Shown: positions 19,381 to 29,014 of the stretch, piece after piece
Position numbering within the stretch: the first letter of the stretch is position 1
Layout of the letters: every line of letters begins with the position of its first letter
From: Caulobacter segnis
GTDB taxonomy: Bacteria > Pseudomonadota > Alphaproteobacteria > Caulobacterales > Caulobacteraceae
Reading direction: 5' to 3'
Assembly (NCBI RefSeq): GCF_019931575.1
Contig: NZ_CP082923.1
Coordinates: forward strand, 1,364,001 to 1,428,000
Length of the DNA stretch: 64,000 nt
The notes under the pieces: generated by a model
Database searches by the model: none
The model's input: only the letters and a program-made list of their open reading frames with translations
What the model was told of the DNA's origin: nothing
Program-made: the position numbers and the translations under genes

Positions 19381-20016
19381 ATGGTTCGCAAGATGAGCTC
19401 GACCCTTAAGGCGCCCGCGCGCCGCACCCAGATCGATCGCCGCCTTCAGTCCGAGAACGAACTGCTGCGCGCCGCCGCCGAGCTGATCGCGGAACACGGC
19501 GTGGCGGCGGCGACCTTCGAGAGCATTGGCCTGCGCGCCGGATACAGCCGAGGGCTCGTTACCCAGCGCTTCGGGTCCAAGCATGGGCTGATCGAGGCCC
19601 TGATCGCCCGCCTGCAAGCGCGGATGGAGGCGCTGCTGGACGCGCGCCACCTGGACCAACTGGACGGGTTGGAGGCGGTGCTGGGCTTCGTCGACATCTT
19701 CCTGCGCAACCTGGTCGAGGACGGGGAGATGCGGGCCTATTTCGTGCTGATGGCCGGGGCGGTGGCCGACGTCTCGGAGCTGCGCGGGCCGTTCGCGGCC
19801 GCGCACAAGGAGGTCGAGGTGCGCCTGGAGGCCTTGGTCCTGCGCGGGCAGGCGCAAGGCGTCATCCGCGCCGGGCTGAACGCCGACGCGGTCGCGCTGA
19901 TGGTAGGGGCGTTGCTGCTGGGCCTGTCGACCCAGCTTCTGGTCGATCCCGGCATGGACCTGGAGCCCATCCGGGAGACCAGCCTGGCGGCGCTGAGAGC
20001 CAGCTTCGCCGCCTGA
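19381..20016 (+). CDS. TetR family transcriptional regulator
   Basis: The protein has 211 residues. The N-terminal helix-turn-helix covers about residues 15-60 (LLRAAAELIAEHGVAAATFESIGLRAGYSRGLVTQRFGSK), then a helical ligand domain. It is divergent from the P450-rubredoxin operon and is likely its ligand-responsive repressor. The open frame begins earlier at a TTG (19357), but that lies inside the palindromic operator. I take the ATG at 19381; another ATG is at 19393. No Shine-Dalgarno sequence precedes 19381, so the message may be leaderless. Confidence 0.92.
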   Translation: MVRKMSSTLKAPARRTQIDRRLQSENELLRAAAELIAEHGVAAATFESIGLRAGYSRGLVTQRFGSKHGLIEALIARLQARMEALLDARHLDQLDGLEAVLGFVDIFLRNLVEDGEMRAYFVLMAGAVADVSELRGPFAAAHKEVEVRLEALVLRGQAQGVIRAGLNADAVALMVGALLLGLSTQLLVDPGMDLEPIRETSLAALRASFAA

Positions 20017-20024
20017 ACCGCCTA

Positions 20025-20264
20025 TCAGGCGATGTCGATGCGGTAGCTCTCGATGACCGTGTTGGCCAGCAGCTTGTCGCACATGGTCTTGACCTCGGCC
20101 TTGGCGGCTTCGGCGTCCGTGGCGTCGAGGTCGAACTCGATCACGCGGCCCACGCGGGCGTCCTTGACCGACGGCCAGCCCAGGCCGTGCAGGGCGTTTT
20201 CGACGGCCTTGCCCTGGACGTCGAGCACGCCGGGCTTCAGGAACACGTGGACGGTGGCTTTCAC
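20025..20264 (-). CDS. purS: Phosphoribosylformylglycinamidine synthase subunit PurS
   Basis: The 79-residue protein has the typical PurS sequence: VHVFLKPGVLDVQGKAVENAL, GLGWPSVKDARVGRVIEFD, and a C-terminal TVIESYRIDIA. A PurS dimer joins PurL and PurQ in the three-part FGAM synthetase complex. The start is GTG at 20264 with GGGAG about 10 nt upstream. It follows purC by 53 nt, so purC-purS is an operon. Confidence 0.96.
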   Translation of the reverse strand: MKATVHVFLKPGVLDVQGKAVENALHGLGWPSVKDARVGRVIEFDLDATDAEAAKAEVKTMCDKLLANTVIESYRIDIA

Positions 20265-20317
20265 TTACAGATTCTCCCTCACCGCGCGCGGCGCCGCGAT
20301 ATTCCCTATCCGGAAAG

Positions 20318-21076
20318 TTAGTGCACGCCGCCTTGGATGACGGTCGGCATTTCCTTCATGATGCCAAGGCGGCGGGCCACCTCGGTATAGCTCTCGATGA
20401 CGTTGCCCAGGTCCCTACGGAAGCGGTCCTTGTCCAGCTTCTCGTTGGTGGCGACGTCCCAGAGGCGGCAGCTGTCGGGGCTGATCTCGTCGGCCAGGAT
20501 GATCCGCGAGAAGTCGCCCTCGTAGACGCGGCCGAACTCGACCTTGAAGTCCACCAGCGTGATGCCGACGCCGCTGAACAGGCCCGACAGGTAGTCGTTC
20601 ACGCGCAGGGCCATGGCCATCATGTCGTCGATCTCCTGGGTGGCGGCCCAGTTGAACGCGGTGATGTGCTCCTCCGAGACCATCGGGTCCCCGAGCTTGT
20701 CGTCCTTGTAGTAGAACTCGATGATCGAGCGGGGCAGGGGCTGACCCTCGGTCAGGCCCAGGCGCGTGGCGATCGAGCCGGCGGCGATGTTGCGCACCAC
20801 GACCTCGAGCGGGACGATCTCGACTTCCTTGATCAGCTGCTCGCGCAGGTTCAGGCGACGGATGAAGTGGTTCTGGACGCCGATCCCGTTCAGTCGAGTC
20901 ATGATGTACTCGCTGATGCGGTTGTTGATGACGCCCTTGCCTTCGAGGATCGCCTTCTTCTGGGCGTTGAAGGCGGTCGCGTCGTCCTTGAAGTACTGGA
21001 TCAGAGTGCCGGGCTCGGGGCCCTCGTACAAGATCTTGGCCTTGCCTTCGTAGATCTTCTTGCGACGGGTCGTCAT
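20318..21076 (-). CDS. purC: Phosphoribosylaminoimidazole-succinocarboxamide synthase (PurC)
   Basis: The 252-residue SAICAR synthetase joins aspartate to CAIR with ATP in purine synthesis. Hallmarks are [13 protein letters not shown] at the N-terminus, [24 protein letters not shown], and [10 protein letters not shown] with the family DFKVEFG signature, followed by [13 protein letters not shown]. The ATG at 21076 is the natural start. The leader upstream (21077-21374) contains short GC-rich and CCGGAAA-type repeats but no gene. Confidence 0.97.
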   Translation of the reverse strand: MTTRRKKIYEGKAKILYEGPEPGTLIQYFKDDATAFNAQKKAILEGKGVINNRISEYIMTRLNGIGVQNHFIRRLNLREQLIKEVEIVPLEVVVRNIAAGSIATRLGLTEGQPLPRSIIEFYYKDDKLGDPMVSEEHITAFNWAATQEIDDMMAMALRVNDYLSGLFSGVGITLVDFKVEFGRVYEGDFSRIILADEISPDSCRLWDVATNEKLDKDRFRRDLGNVIESYTEVARRLGIMKEMPTVIQGGVH

Positions 21077-21374
21077 GGCTCTCGTCGAGGCCCTTCTGGA
21101 AGCGCGCGCGCCCTTGCCCGGAAAACTCTTCCGGAAAGAAAACTTCCCGGAGAAACGAAAAGCGCGCGCGGCGGATAGCTGCGCGCGGCGTTCGACTCAA
21201 GGCCGCTCACTAAAAAATGTCCTGTGGAACCTACCTGAATGAGCGCGACCGCGCAAACAAACCTGGGTCTTTTGGTCTATGGTTGGGCCGGAAACGTCGC
21301 CTGCGGCCTATCCGCCGATTGCGGCGGAGACCGCCACGATATATGCAGCCGGCTCAGACGCTTTTGGGGCCTTC

Positions 21375-21692
21375 ATGACCACCTTCGACGAACGCGAGCA
21401 GGGTTTCGAACGCAAGTTCGCGCACGACCAGGAAATCGAGTTCAAGGCGACCGCGCGCCGCAACCGCCTGCTGGGCGAGTGGGCCGCCGGCCTGATGGGC
21501 CTGGCGACGGTCGAGGAATACGCGCGTGCCGTGGTCAAGTCCGACTTCGAGCAGCCCGGCGACGAGGACGTGCTGCGCAAGGTCTTCGAAGACTTGAAGG
21601 GTTCGGGCGTTTCGACGACCGAGGGCGAGGTTCGCATGAAGATGCAGGAACTGCTGGCCGTGGCCCGCGAGCAGATCAAGGCCGGCGAATAA
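21375..21692 (+). CDS. F1F0-ATPase inhibitor zeta subunit (DUF1476)
   Basis: The 105-residue all-helical protein matches the DUF1476 / zeta family of Alphaproteobacteria: FDEREQGFERKFAHDQEIEFKA, RRNRLLGEWAAGLMGL, and RMKMQELLAVAREQI. In Paracoccus the zeta protein inhibits ATP hydrolysis by the F1 rotor, in the manner of mitochondrial IF1, through its N-terminal helix. The open frame starts 32 codons earlier but the ATG at 21375 gives the family N-terminus. It is divergent from purC, a neighbour it commonly has in Alphaproteobacteria. Confidence 0.93.
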   Translation: MTTFDEREQGFERKFAHDQEIEFKATARRNRLLGEWAAGLMGLATVEEYARAVVKSDFEQPGDEDVLRKVFEDLKGSGVSTTEGEVRMKMQELLAVAREQIKAGE

Positions 21693-21718
21693 ACCCCAAC
21701 GCCTTAGCGCCTTGAACG

Positions 21719-21745
21719 AGGCCGCCCCGAGGGGCGGCCTTTTTC
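21719..21745. terminator. Intrinsic terminator, bidirectional
   Basis: AGGCCGCCCC pairs perfectly with GGGGCGGCCT (21719-21740) across a 2-nt centre and is followed by TTTTT. It separates the zeta gene from the convergent ethanolamine permease gene. Confidence 0.88.
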
Positions 21746-21761
21746 ATGCCTGCGACGAGCC

Positions 21762-23252
21762 TTAATGCGTCTCGTAGGCCGTCTTGCCGCCGCTCATGGC
21801 GAAGGCTTCTTCCGGCGACAGCACCAGCTTCTTGCGGCCGAAGGCGGCGAAGTAGGCGATGCCGACCGCGAACCAGATGGCCACGCCGATGACGCCGGTC
21901 CGATAGACCGGGTCCTTCAGCTGGTAGAAGATCGTCACCAGCGAAATGATCACGGTCAGGGCCGCGCCGCCGACGCCGAACACGCTCTTGTAGGGGCGTT
22001 CCATCAGCGGGAACTTCCGGCGTAGCAGGATGTAGGACAGGCCCTGCGCCACGTAGGACAGCATGGCCCCGAACACGGCCATGTTCAGCAGGGTGCCGCC
22101 GATCACCGCCGCGCCCTTCTCGGCGCCCAGGGCGAACCAGACGACCAGCATCACGGCCAGGCCGGCCAGCGAGCCGGTGATCAGCGCCACGTCCGGCGTC
22201 TTGCGTACGCCGTGGGTCACTGACAGGGCGCGGGGGAAGTAGCCGGCCCGTGACAGCGAATAGATCTGCCGGCCATAGGCGAAGATGATCGCGTGGAAGC
22301 TGGCGATCAGGCCGGCCACGGCCACCGCCGACAGAACCTTGGCCAGCGAGCCGCCGTAGATCGCCCGGAAGCCGTCCAGGATCGGCTCGCCCGACTTGGA
22401 GAGAGCGAAGGTCCCGGCCGGGATCGAGCTGTTCAGCCACAGCACCAGCAGGGCCGAGACGATCAGGGTCAGCATGCCCAGGATGATGCCCTTGGGCAGG
22501 TCGCGCTGCGGCGTGTGGGATTCCTCAGCGGCCAGCGGCAGTTGCTCGATGGCCAGGAACAGCCAGACCGCGAACGGCAACTGGGCCAGGGCCCCGCCGA
22601 CGCCCGCCGGCAGGAACGGACCGTGGCCGTCCTTCAGCTCGGTCCCGCCGGGGCCGACGTTCAGGGCGTACTTGCCGAAGTCGGCGTGGGGCAGGGCGCT
22701 GATCCAGAACACCGCCAGGCAAGCCAGGGCCAGCAGGGTGATGAACACCGTGAAGCGGAACGACATCGCCACCCCGCCGGCGTTCAGCCCCACGAACACC
22801 ACATAGGCCCCGATCCAGTACAGGGGCTGGGCCCAGCTGGGCGTCTCGAAGATGCCGCCCAGATAGCTGCCGATGAAGAAGCAGACGACCGCAGCGGTCA
22901 GCACGTATTCGACGTTCTCGCAGAGGCCGGTGACGAAGCCGCCCCACGGGCCCATCGCCGATCGCGCGAAGGAATAAGCCCCGCCTGTGTGCGGCTGGGC
23001 CGCCGCCATCTCGGCGATCGAGAAGGTCAGGCCCAGATACATGACGGTGATGATCAGGGTGGCGACGAACATGCCGCCCCAGCCGCCGGTCCCCATCCCC
23101 AGGTTCCAGCCCGAGAACTGGCCCGAAATCACCGCCCCGACCCCCAGCGCCCACAGCGAGAACACCCCCGCATAGCGCTTGAGGCCGCGTTTTTCGAAGT
23201 AGCCGTCCTCGACCTTCTCGTAGCTGACGCCGCCGCCCACCGGTTCGCTCAT
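21762..23252 (-). CDS. Ethanolamine permease (APC superfamily)
   Basis: The 496-residue APC-type transporter has about 12 membrane helices, with an N-terminus LKRYAGVFSLWALGVGAVISGQ close to the ethanolamine permease family. Further motifs are MAAAQPHTGGAYSFARSAMGP and LPLAAEESHTPQRDLPKG. It should import ethanolamine by proton or cation symport. The ATG at 23252 has GGAGGGA upstream; the longer frame is spurious. It is the third gene of eutB-eutC-permease, 112 nt after eutC, which supports the substrate assignment. Confidence 0.92.
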   Translation of the reverse strand: MSEPVGGGVSYEKVEDGYFEKRGLKRYAGVFSLWALGVGAVISGQFSGWNLGMGTGGWGGMFVATLIITVMYLGLTFSIAEMAAAQPHTGGAYSFARSAMGPWGGFVTGLCENVEYVLTAAVVCFFIGSYLGGIFETPSWAQPLYWIGAYVVFVGLNAGGVAMSFRFTVFITLLALACLAVFWISALPHADFGKYALNVGPGGTELKDGHGPFLPAGVGGALAQLPFAVWLFLAIEQLPLAAEESHTPQRDLPKGIILGMLTLIVSALLVLWLNSSIPAGTFALSKSGEPILDGFRAIYGGSLAKVLSAVAVAGLIASFHAIIFAYGRQIYSLSRAGYFPRALSVTHGVRKTPDVALITGSLAGLAVMLVVWFALGAEKGAAVIGGTLLNMAVFGAMLSYVAQGLSYILLRRKFPLMERPYKSVFGVGGAALTVIISLVTIFYQLKDPVYRTGVIGVAIWFAVGIAYFAAFGRKKLVLSPEEAFAMSGGKTAYETH

Positions 23253-23364
23253 GATCGTCCCTCCGCCATGGCCATGGACGCCAAGGTTGCGCCCCGCGTT
23301 CGTCGGGAGACGAGTCCTGGAAGATGTGTTCGAAGCCCGGCCCCGACGGCCGGTCACTATTTCA

Positions 23365-24171
23365 TCACGTCGAACGCGGTTCGTCCAAATCGCGGGCGAT
23401 CGCCGCGCTGGATGCGGCGTGAGGCAGGACATCGGTGTCGCTCTCGTCCTTCAAGGCCACGCCGGTAATCGACAGGCGCAGCGCCTCGCGCATCAACCAG
23501 GCCAGCTTGAAGGCGGCCTGGTCATAGGTCAGGCCCTCGCCGCGGATGTTGGAGACGCAGTTGCGTTCGGCGTCCGTGCGGCCGACGCGCGGCTGGAAGG
23601 TCAGATAGGCGCCCAGGCTGTCGGGCGAGGATAGGCCCGGTCGCTCGCCGACCAGCAAAAGGACGAGCCGTGCGCCCAAGAGCTCGCCGACCTCGTCGCC
23701 CAGGGCCACCCGCGCCTGGCCGGCGACGGTGACGGGCGCGAGGCTCCATCCCTCGGCGCGCGCGAAGGGCAGCAGGGCCGCGATCAGCGGCGCGGCGTGG
23801 GCGTGGACGGCGGTGCTGGACAGGCCGTCGGCGACGACGATGGCCAGGTCGCACGGGCCGCGCCGGGACGCCATGGCGATGCGGCTGGCGTCGCACAGGC
23901 GGCGGCCCAGGTCCGGTCGGCGCAGATAGGTGGCGCGATCGCCGGCGGCGCTGTCGACCTGGACGGCGGCGAGGTCCAGCGCCTCGATCGCCTCGGCCAC
24001 GCCCCGCGCGTCGAACGGCGTGTGGACCGCGTCCCGCGCCTGGGCGTGGGCCAGGGAGAAGGCCAGAACCTCGCGGGTGGGCAGGCTGGCCCCCGAGCGG
24101 CCGATGGCGATGCGGGCCGGGGTGCGGGCGCGCAGAGCGCTCCATGGATCGGGTGGGACCGGCTGGCTCAT
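23365..24171 (-). CDS. eutC: Ethanolamine ammonia-lyase small subunit (EutC)
   Basis: This 268-residue protein is the beta subunit of adenosylcobalamin-dependent ethanolamine ammonia-lyase. Family features are WSALRARTPARIAIGRSG at the N-terminus, LPTREVLAFSLAHAQARDAVH, VVADGLSSTAVHAHA, LLVGERPGLSSPDSLGAYLTF, and ERNCVSNIRGEGL. The enzyme splits ethanolamine into acetaldehyde and ammonia. The ATG at 24171 overlaps the eutB stop by 4 nt (ATGA), giving tight translational coupling. Confidence 0.97.
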   Translation of the reverse strand: MSQPVPPDPWSALRARTPARIAIGRSGASLPTREVLAFSLAHAQARDAVHTPFDARGVAEAIEALDLAAVQVDSAAGDRATYLRRPDLGRRLCDASRIAMASRRGPCDLAIVVADGLSSTAVHAHAAPLIAALLPFARAEGWSLAPVTVAGQARVALGDEVGELLGARLVLLLVGERPGLSSPDSLGAYLTFQPRVGRTDAERNCVSNIRGEGLTYDQAAFKLAWLMREALRLSITGVALKDESDTDVLPHAASSAAIARDLDEPRST

Positions 24172-25541
24172 GCGCTGGCCAGCAGCGGGTGGCCGGCGCG
24201 CGGCGGGGCCAGGCGGCCGTCGGCGCTGGTGATCTTCAGTCGCTCCAGCCAGGCCTCGAACTCGGGCGCGCGCTTCAGGCCCAGGAGCTCGCGGACATAG
24301 AGGGCGTCGTGGAACGAGGTCGACTGGTAGTTCAGCATCACGTCGTCGGCGCCCGGCACGCCCATGACGAAGGTGACGCCCGCCGTGGCCAAGAGGGTCA
24401 ACAGGCTGTCCATGTCGTCCTGGTCGGCCTCGGCGTGGTTGGTGTAGCAGACGTCCACCCCCAGCGGCGCACCCAGCAGCTTGCCGCAGAAGTGGTCCTC
24501 CAGTCCGGCCCGGATGATCTGCTTGCCGTCGTAGAGGTATTCGGGGCCGATGAAGCCGACGACCGAATTGACCAGCAGCGGCTGGAAGGCGCGGGCGACG
24601 CCGTAGGCGCGGGCCTCCAGGGTCTGCTGGTCGACGCCGTGGTGCGCGCCCGCCGACAGGGCCGAGCCCTGGCCGGTCTCGAAATACATGACGTTGTCGC
24701 CGACCGTCCCGCGCTTCAGTGAGCGGCCGGCGTCGAGGCCCTCTTTCAGCAGGGCCAGGGTGACGCCGAAGCTGGCGTTGGCGGCCTCGGTTCCGGCGAT
24801 CGACTGGAAGACCAGATCGACTGGCGCGCCGCGCTCGACCAACTCGACGGCGCTGGTCACGTGGGTCAGGACGCACGACTGGGTCGGGATCTGGAACCGC
24901 TGGATCAGGTCGTCCATCAGCCGCAGCAGGTCGCCCAGCACCGACAGGTTGTCGCTGGCCGGATTGATGCCGATCACGGCGTCGCCGCACCCGTACAGCA
25001 GGCCGTCCAGGATCGAGGCGGTGATCCCGGCCGGGTCGTCAGTGGGATGATTGGGCTGCAGCCGCACGGCCATGGTCCCGGGCAGGCCGATGGTGTTCCT
25101 GAAACGGGTCGTCACCCGGCATTTGCTGGCGGCCAGGATCAGATCCTGGTTGCGCATGATCTTGCTGACGGCGGCGGCCATCTCGGGGATCAGGCCAGGC
25201 GCCAGCCGGGCGAGGGCGGCGGGGCTGGCGGCCTCCGACAGCAGCCAGTCGCGGAACTCGCCGACGGTCAGGGATGACACCGGCGCGAAGGCCGCCGCGT
25301 CGTGTTCGTCCAGGATCAGGCGGGTGACCTCGTCGGTCTCGTAGGGAACCAGGGCTTCGGACAGGAAGGTCTTCAGCGGGACATCGGCCAGGGCCTGCTT
25401 GGCGGCGACGTTTTCCTGGGCGCTGGTCGCGGCGATCCCGGCCAGGGCGTCGCCCGAGCGCGGCGGCGAGGCTTTGGCCATCAGATCGGCCAGGCCGTCG
25501 AACCGCCACGTCGTCGCGCCGATGGTCGAGGCGAAGCTCAT
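24168..25541 (-). CDS. eutB: Ethanolamine ammonia-lyase large subunit (EutB)
   Basis: The 457 residues are the usual size of the catalytic alpha subunit, a TIM barrel that holds adenosylcobalamin and ethanolamine. Features include FRNTIGLPGTMAVRLQPNHPTDD, VIGINPASDNLSVL, the LTHVTSAVELVERGAPVDLVFQSIAGTE region and FGVTLALLKEG. The ATG at 25541 has GGAGG upstream. No microcompartment shell, eutA reactivase or eutR regulator lies in the window, so this is the simple proteobacterial eutBC type working with a permease. Confidence 0.97.
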   Translation of the reverse strand: MSFASTIGATTWRFDGLADLMAKASPPRSGDALAGIAATSAQENVAAKQALADVPLKTFLSEALVPYETDEVTRLILDEHDAAAFAPVSSLTVGEFRDWLLSEAASPAALARLAPGLIPEMAAAVSKIMRNQDLILAASKCRVTTRFRNTIGLPGTMAVRLQPNHPTDDPAGITASILDGLLYGCGDAVIGINPASDNLSVLGDLLRLMDDLIQRFQIPTQSCVLTHVTSAVELVERGAPVDLVFQSIAGTEAANASFGVTLALLKEGLDAGRSLKRGTVGDNVMYFETGQGSALSAGAHHGVDQQTLEARAYGVARAFQPLLVNSVVGFIGPEYLYDGKQIIRAGLEDHFCGKLLGAPLGVDVCYTNHAEADQDDMDSLLTLLATAGVTFVMGVPGADDVMLNYQSTSFHDALYVRELLGLKRAPEFEAWLERLKITSADGRLAPPRAGHPLLASA

Positions 25542-25652
25542 GCTTCCTCCGTGATCACAGGAGGATGCCCCGGAACGACCTGGCCGCAAAGCCGAAGCGG
25601 GGACGCCGATGGGACGCCCCCGCCTGTGCTCTCGCGTTGATCAGTCCGTCGC

Positions 25653-27647
25653 CTACCAGATGCGCGAACGGTTCTCCGGCGGCAGGTAGAACTTGTCGCC
25701 CGGCTTGACGCCGAAGGCGGCGTACCAGGCGTCGACATTGCGGGTCGGGCCGATGACCCGGAAGTTCGACGGCGAGTGCGGGTCCGAGGCCATCTGCTGC
25801 TTCAGGGAGTCGTCGCGCGACTTGTCCTGCCACGATTGGGCAAAGGCCAGGAAGAAGCGCTGGTCGCCGGTCATGCCGTCGATCACCGGGGCGGGCTTGC
25901 CCTTCAGCGCGGCGTGGTAGGCGTCATAGGCCACCTGCAGACCGGCCAGGTCGGCGATGTTCTCGCCCATGGTCAGGGCCGGATTGATTTTCATGCCCGG
26001 CACCGGCTCGTAGGTCCCGTATTGGCCGCCCAGCACGGCGGCCTGGGCCTCGAAGCGCTTGGCGTCCTCGGCGGTCCACCAGTCGCGCAGCTTGCCGGTG
26101 TCGTCGATCTTGCGGCCCTGGTCGTCGAAGCCGTGGCTGATCTCGTGGCCGATCACCGCGCCGATCGCGCCGTAGTTCACCGCCAGGTCGGCGGCCGGGT
26201 CGAAATAGGGCGCCTGCAGGATGCCGGCCGGGAACACGATCTTGTTCTCCAGGCCGCCGTTGTAGGCGTTCACGGTCTGCGGGGTCATACCCCACTTGCC
26301 ATGGTCGACCGGCTTGCCCAGGTCGTTCAGCTGGTAGGCCCACTCGAAGGCGCCGCTGCGGCGGACGTTGCCGTAGAGGTCGCCGGCGTCGATCTTCAGG
26401 CCCGAATAGTCGCGCCACTTGTCGGGATAGCCGACCATCACCGACATCTTCGACAGCTTGGTCAGGGCCGCCTGCTTGGTGGCCGGGGCCATCCACGGGG
26501 CCTTGTTGATGCGCTCGGCCATGGCGACCTTCAGATTGGCGATCAGCTCGACCATCTGGGCCTTGGATGACGGCGGAAAGTACTTGGCGACATAGGCCTG
26601 GCCGACCAGCTCGCCCAGGCTGCCGTCGACCAGGGTGACGCCGCGCTTCCAGCGGGGACGCAGCTGGGTCTGGCCGCTCAGCACCTTCACGAACTCGAAG
26701 CGACTGTCGACGAAGCGCTTGGAGAGATAGGGCGACATCTCCTGCACGCCCTGCACCGCGCGCCAGGCCTTCAGGGTCTCCAGCGGCGTATCGGCGAACA
26801 GCTTGGCGATGTCGCGGACGGCGGTCTTCTCGCCCAGCACCACCTGGCTGCGCCCGGTGATCCCGGCGGCGGCCAGGTAGTCCGTCCACGGAATCTCGGG
26901 GGCGTAGGCCTGCAGCTCGGCCAGGCTGACGGGATTGTAGATCTTGTCGATGTCGCGGCGGTCGGCCACGGGCCAGCTGACCTTGGCGATGGCGGTCTCG
27001 AAGGCGACGACGTCGGCGGCCGACTTGGCCGGATCGGCGTAGCCGGCCATCTTCAGCGCCCGCTCGGCGAAGGCCTTGTAGGCGTCCAGCTGCGGCTTGA
27101 AGTCGGCGGTCAGATAGTAGTCGCGATCGGGCAAACCGAGGCCGGACTGGCCGATATAGAGGGTGTTGAGCTCGGGGTTCTTGGCGTCCGGATAGATGTC
27201 CAGCGAGAACAGGTCGGGGCCGAATCCCCCGTGGGCCTGGCCCAGGGTCTTGGCCAGTTCGGCCTTGGACGAGACGGCGGCGATGGCGGCCAGGTCGGCT
27301 TTCAGCGGCGCGTCATCGATCTGCTCGACCTTGGCCTCGTCGAAGAAGCTCTTGTACAGGCCGCCGATGGGCGTCGAGGCGTCGGCGGTCTCGATCAGGG
27401 TGCGTAGCTGGTCCTGCGAGCGGTTGAAGACGTCGTATCCGACGCCGGCCGAGGCCTGGTCGGCGGGGATGGTCGTCTTCTTCTCCCAGGCGCCGTTGGC
27501 GAACTTGTTGAAGTCGTCGCCGGGTTTGACGGTCTTGTCGCCGGCCGTCAGGTCGACGCCCCAGGCGCCGTACATCGGCTTGTCGGCGGCGAAGGCCGCG
27601 CCCGAGATCGCGGCGACCGAAACGGCGGCCAGCAGGAAGATGCGCAT
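25653..27647 (-). CDS. Exported M13 (neprilysin/PepO-like) zinc endopeptidase
   Basis: The 664-residue protein has a signal peptide (MRIFLLAAVSVAAISGAAFA). M13 hallmarks are NAYNGGLENKIVFPAGIL, the zinc site HEISH (His501, Glu502, His505) with GFDDQGRKID, and MGENIADLAGLQ, giving the third ligand Glu562 and Asp566. Oligopeptides are cleaved in the periplasm or outside. The ATG at 27647 is required for the signal peptide; the open frame extends a further 79 codons without support. Confidence 0.94.
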   Translation of the reverse strand: MRIFLLAAVSVAAISGAAFAADKPMYGAWGVDLTAGDKTVKPGDDFNKFANGAWEKKTTIPADQASAGVGYDVFNRSQDQLRTLIETADASTPIGGLYKSFFDEAKVEQIDDAPLKADLAAIAAVSSKAELAKTLGQAHGGFGPDLFSLDIYPDAKNPELNTLYIGQSGLGLPDRDYYLTADFKPQLDAYKAFAERALKMAGYADPAKSAADVVAFETAIAKVSWPVADRRDIDKIYNPVSLAELQAYAPEIPWTDYLAAAGITGRSQVVLGEKTAVRDIAKLFADTPLETLKAWRAVQGVQEMSPYLSKRFVDSRFEFVKVLSGQTQLRPRWKRGVTLVDGSLGELVGQAYVAKYFPPSSKAQMVELIANLKVAMAERINKAPWMAPATKQAALTKLSKMSVMVGYPDKWRDYSGLKIDAGDLYGNVRRSGAFEWAYQLNDLGKPVDHGKWGMTPQTVNAYNGGLENKIVFPAGILQAPYFDPAADLAVNYGAIGAVIGHEISHGFDDQGRKIDDTGKLRDWWTAEDAKRFEAQAAVLGGQYGTYEPVPGMKINPALTMGENIADLAGLQVAYDAYHAALKGKPAPVIDGMTGDQRFFLAFAQSWQDKSRDDSLKQQMASDPHSPSNFRVIGPTRNVDAWYAAFGVKPGDKFYLPPENRSRIW

Positions 27648-27800
27648 GTGTTGGATCCCAAACCCCTCAGAAGGCGGGGATGCTGCCCCAAGCGCGGGCC
27701 GGGCGCAGATGAATTTCCCGTAATGTGAGATGAGGCCGCCGTCGCGACCACCGGTTGGGCGACTACGACTTCGAGAGGTATTCTCATGCCCGGGTTTTGG

Positions 27801-27814
27801 TGGTCTGATCACCA
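27801..27814. promoter_or_regulatory. Possible GntR-type operator ahead of the Gfo/Idh operon
   Basis: TGGT-N6-ACCA (27801-27814) surrounds a TGATCA core, and a second TGGTC lies at 27823. It stands about 43 nt before the first gene of the Tat oxidoreductase operon. Weak support: no matching regulator gene is nearby. The rest of the 209-nt gap 27648-27856 shows nothing definite. Confidence 0.3.
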
Positions 27815-27856
27815 TCAATAAGTGGTCAGGCAAGCTGGCGCGTGGCGGAGGAAACG

Positions 27857-29005
27857 ATGAACGATCTTGCGAGCCGTCGTACATTCATGATGGCGGCCGG
27901 TGTGGGCGGCGCGGCCTTGGCCGGCGGCGGGGCGATGGCCCAAACAGCCACCACCGAGGTCGCCGCGCCGGGGCCGGCCCTAACGCCCAAGCACAAGATC
28001 AAGTTCGCGGTGATCGGCCTCGACCACTACCACATCATGAGCATGACGGCGGCCGTGAAGCGGGGCGGCGGCGAGTGCGCCTGGGTCTATGCCTATGGCG
28101 ATGACGCCAAGCAGCTGGCCGACTTCAAGGCTCAGCACGGCGACGTGCCGGTGGCCGCCAGCATCGACCAGATCCTGAACGACAAGTCGATCCAGCTGGT
28201 CGCCGCCGCGCCCATCCCCGACCAGCGCACGCCGCTGGGCCTGAAGGTGATGGCCGCCGGCAAGGACTACCTGGCCGACAAGCCGGGCATCATCACCCTG
28301 GAGCAGCTGGCTCAGGTCCGCGCGGCGGTGAAGAAGACCGGCCGCAAATACGCGATCATGTACTCCGAACGGCTGGAAGTGCCGTCGGCGATCAAGGCTG
28401 GCGAGTTGGTCAATGCCGGCGCGATCGGCAAGGTGGTGCAGACGGTGAACCTGGCGCCGCACCGCATCGGCACGGGACGTCCGGACTGGTTCTGGGACAA
28501 GGCCCGTTACGGCGGCATCCTGACCGACATCGGCTCGCACCAGGCCGACCAGTTCCTGTTTTACACCGGCAGCAAGACCGCCAAGGTCGTGGCCAGCCAG
28601 GCGGGCAACTTCGCCAACCCCGACCATCCCAATTTCGAGGACTTCGGCGACATGACCTGCGTCGGCGATGGCGGCACGGGCTATGTGCGGGTCGACTGGT
28701 ACACGCCCGACGGCTTGGGCGTCTGGGGCGACGGGCGGCTCTTCATCCTCGGGACCGAGGGCTATATCGAGCTGCGCAAATATATCGACCCCACGGGCCG
28801 CCCCGGCGGCAATCACCTGCTGATCGTCGACAGGAAGCAGGCTCGCCACATCGACTGCAGTCAGGTCCAGATGCCCTTCGGGCCGCAGTTCGTCACCGAC
28901 ATCGTCGAGCGCACTTCCGTCGCCCAGGACCAGGACCAGGCCCTGTTGGCCGCCGAGCTGGTGTTGACGGCGCAGAAGACCGCGACCCGTCCGGTGCTGG
29001 GCTAG
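27857..29005 (+). CDS. Tat-exported Gfo/Idh/MocA family oxidoreductase (first of pair)
   Basis: This is a 382-residue protein. A Tat signal (SRRTFMMAAGVGG, cleavage after AMAQ) precedes an N-terminal Rossmann domain (IKFAVIGLDHYHIMSM) and the typical DKPGIITLEQL motif, where the Lys matches the EKP signature of Gfo/Idh/MocA enzymes. A C-terminal alpha/beta domain with DIGSHQADQFL carries the catalytic His-type motif. It should oxidise a sugar or polyol hydroxyl using tightly bound NAD(P) and be exported folded. The ATG at 27857 has GGAGG upstream. The next gene is 9 nt away. Confidence 0.92.
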   Translation: MNDLASRRTFMMAAGVGGAALAGGGAMAQTATTEVAAPGPALTPKHKIKFAVIGLDHYHIMSMTAAVKRGGGECAWVYAYGDDAKQLADFKAQHGDVPVAASIDQILNDKSIQLVAAAPIPDQRTPLGLKVMAAGKDYLADKPGIITLEQLAQVRAAVKKTGRKYAIMYSERLEVPSAIKAGELVNAGAIGKVVQTVNLAPHRIGTGRPDWFWDKARYGGILTDIGSHQADQFLFYTGSKTAKVVASQAGNFANPDHPNFEDFGDMTCVGDGGTGYVRVDWYTPDGLGVWGDGRLFILGTEGYIELRKYIDPTGRPGGNHLLIVDRKQARHIDCSQVQMPFGPQFVTDIVERTSVAQDQDQALLAAELVLTAQKTATRPVLG

Positions 29006-29014
29006 GAGGGAACG

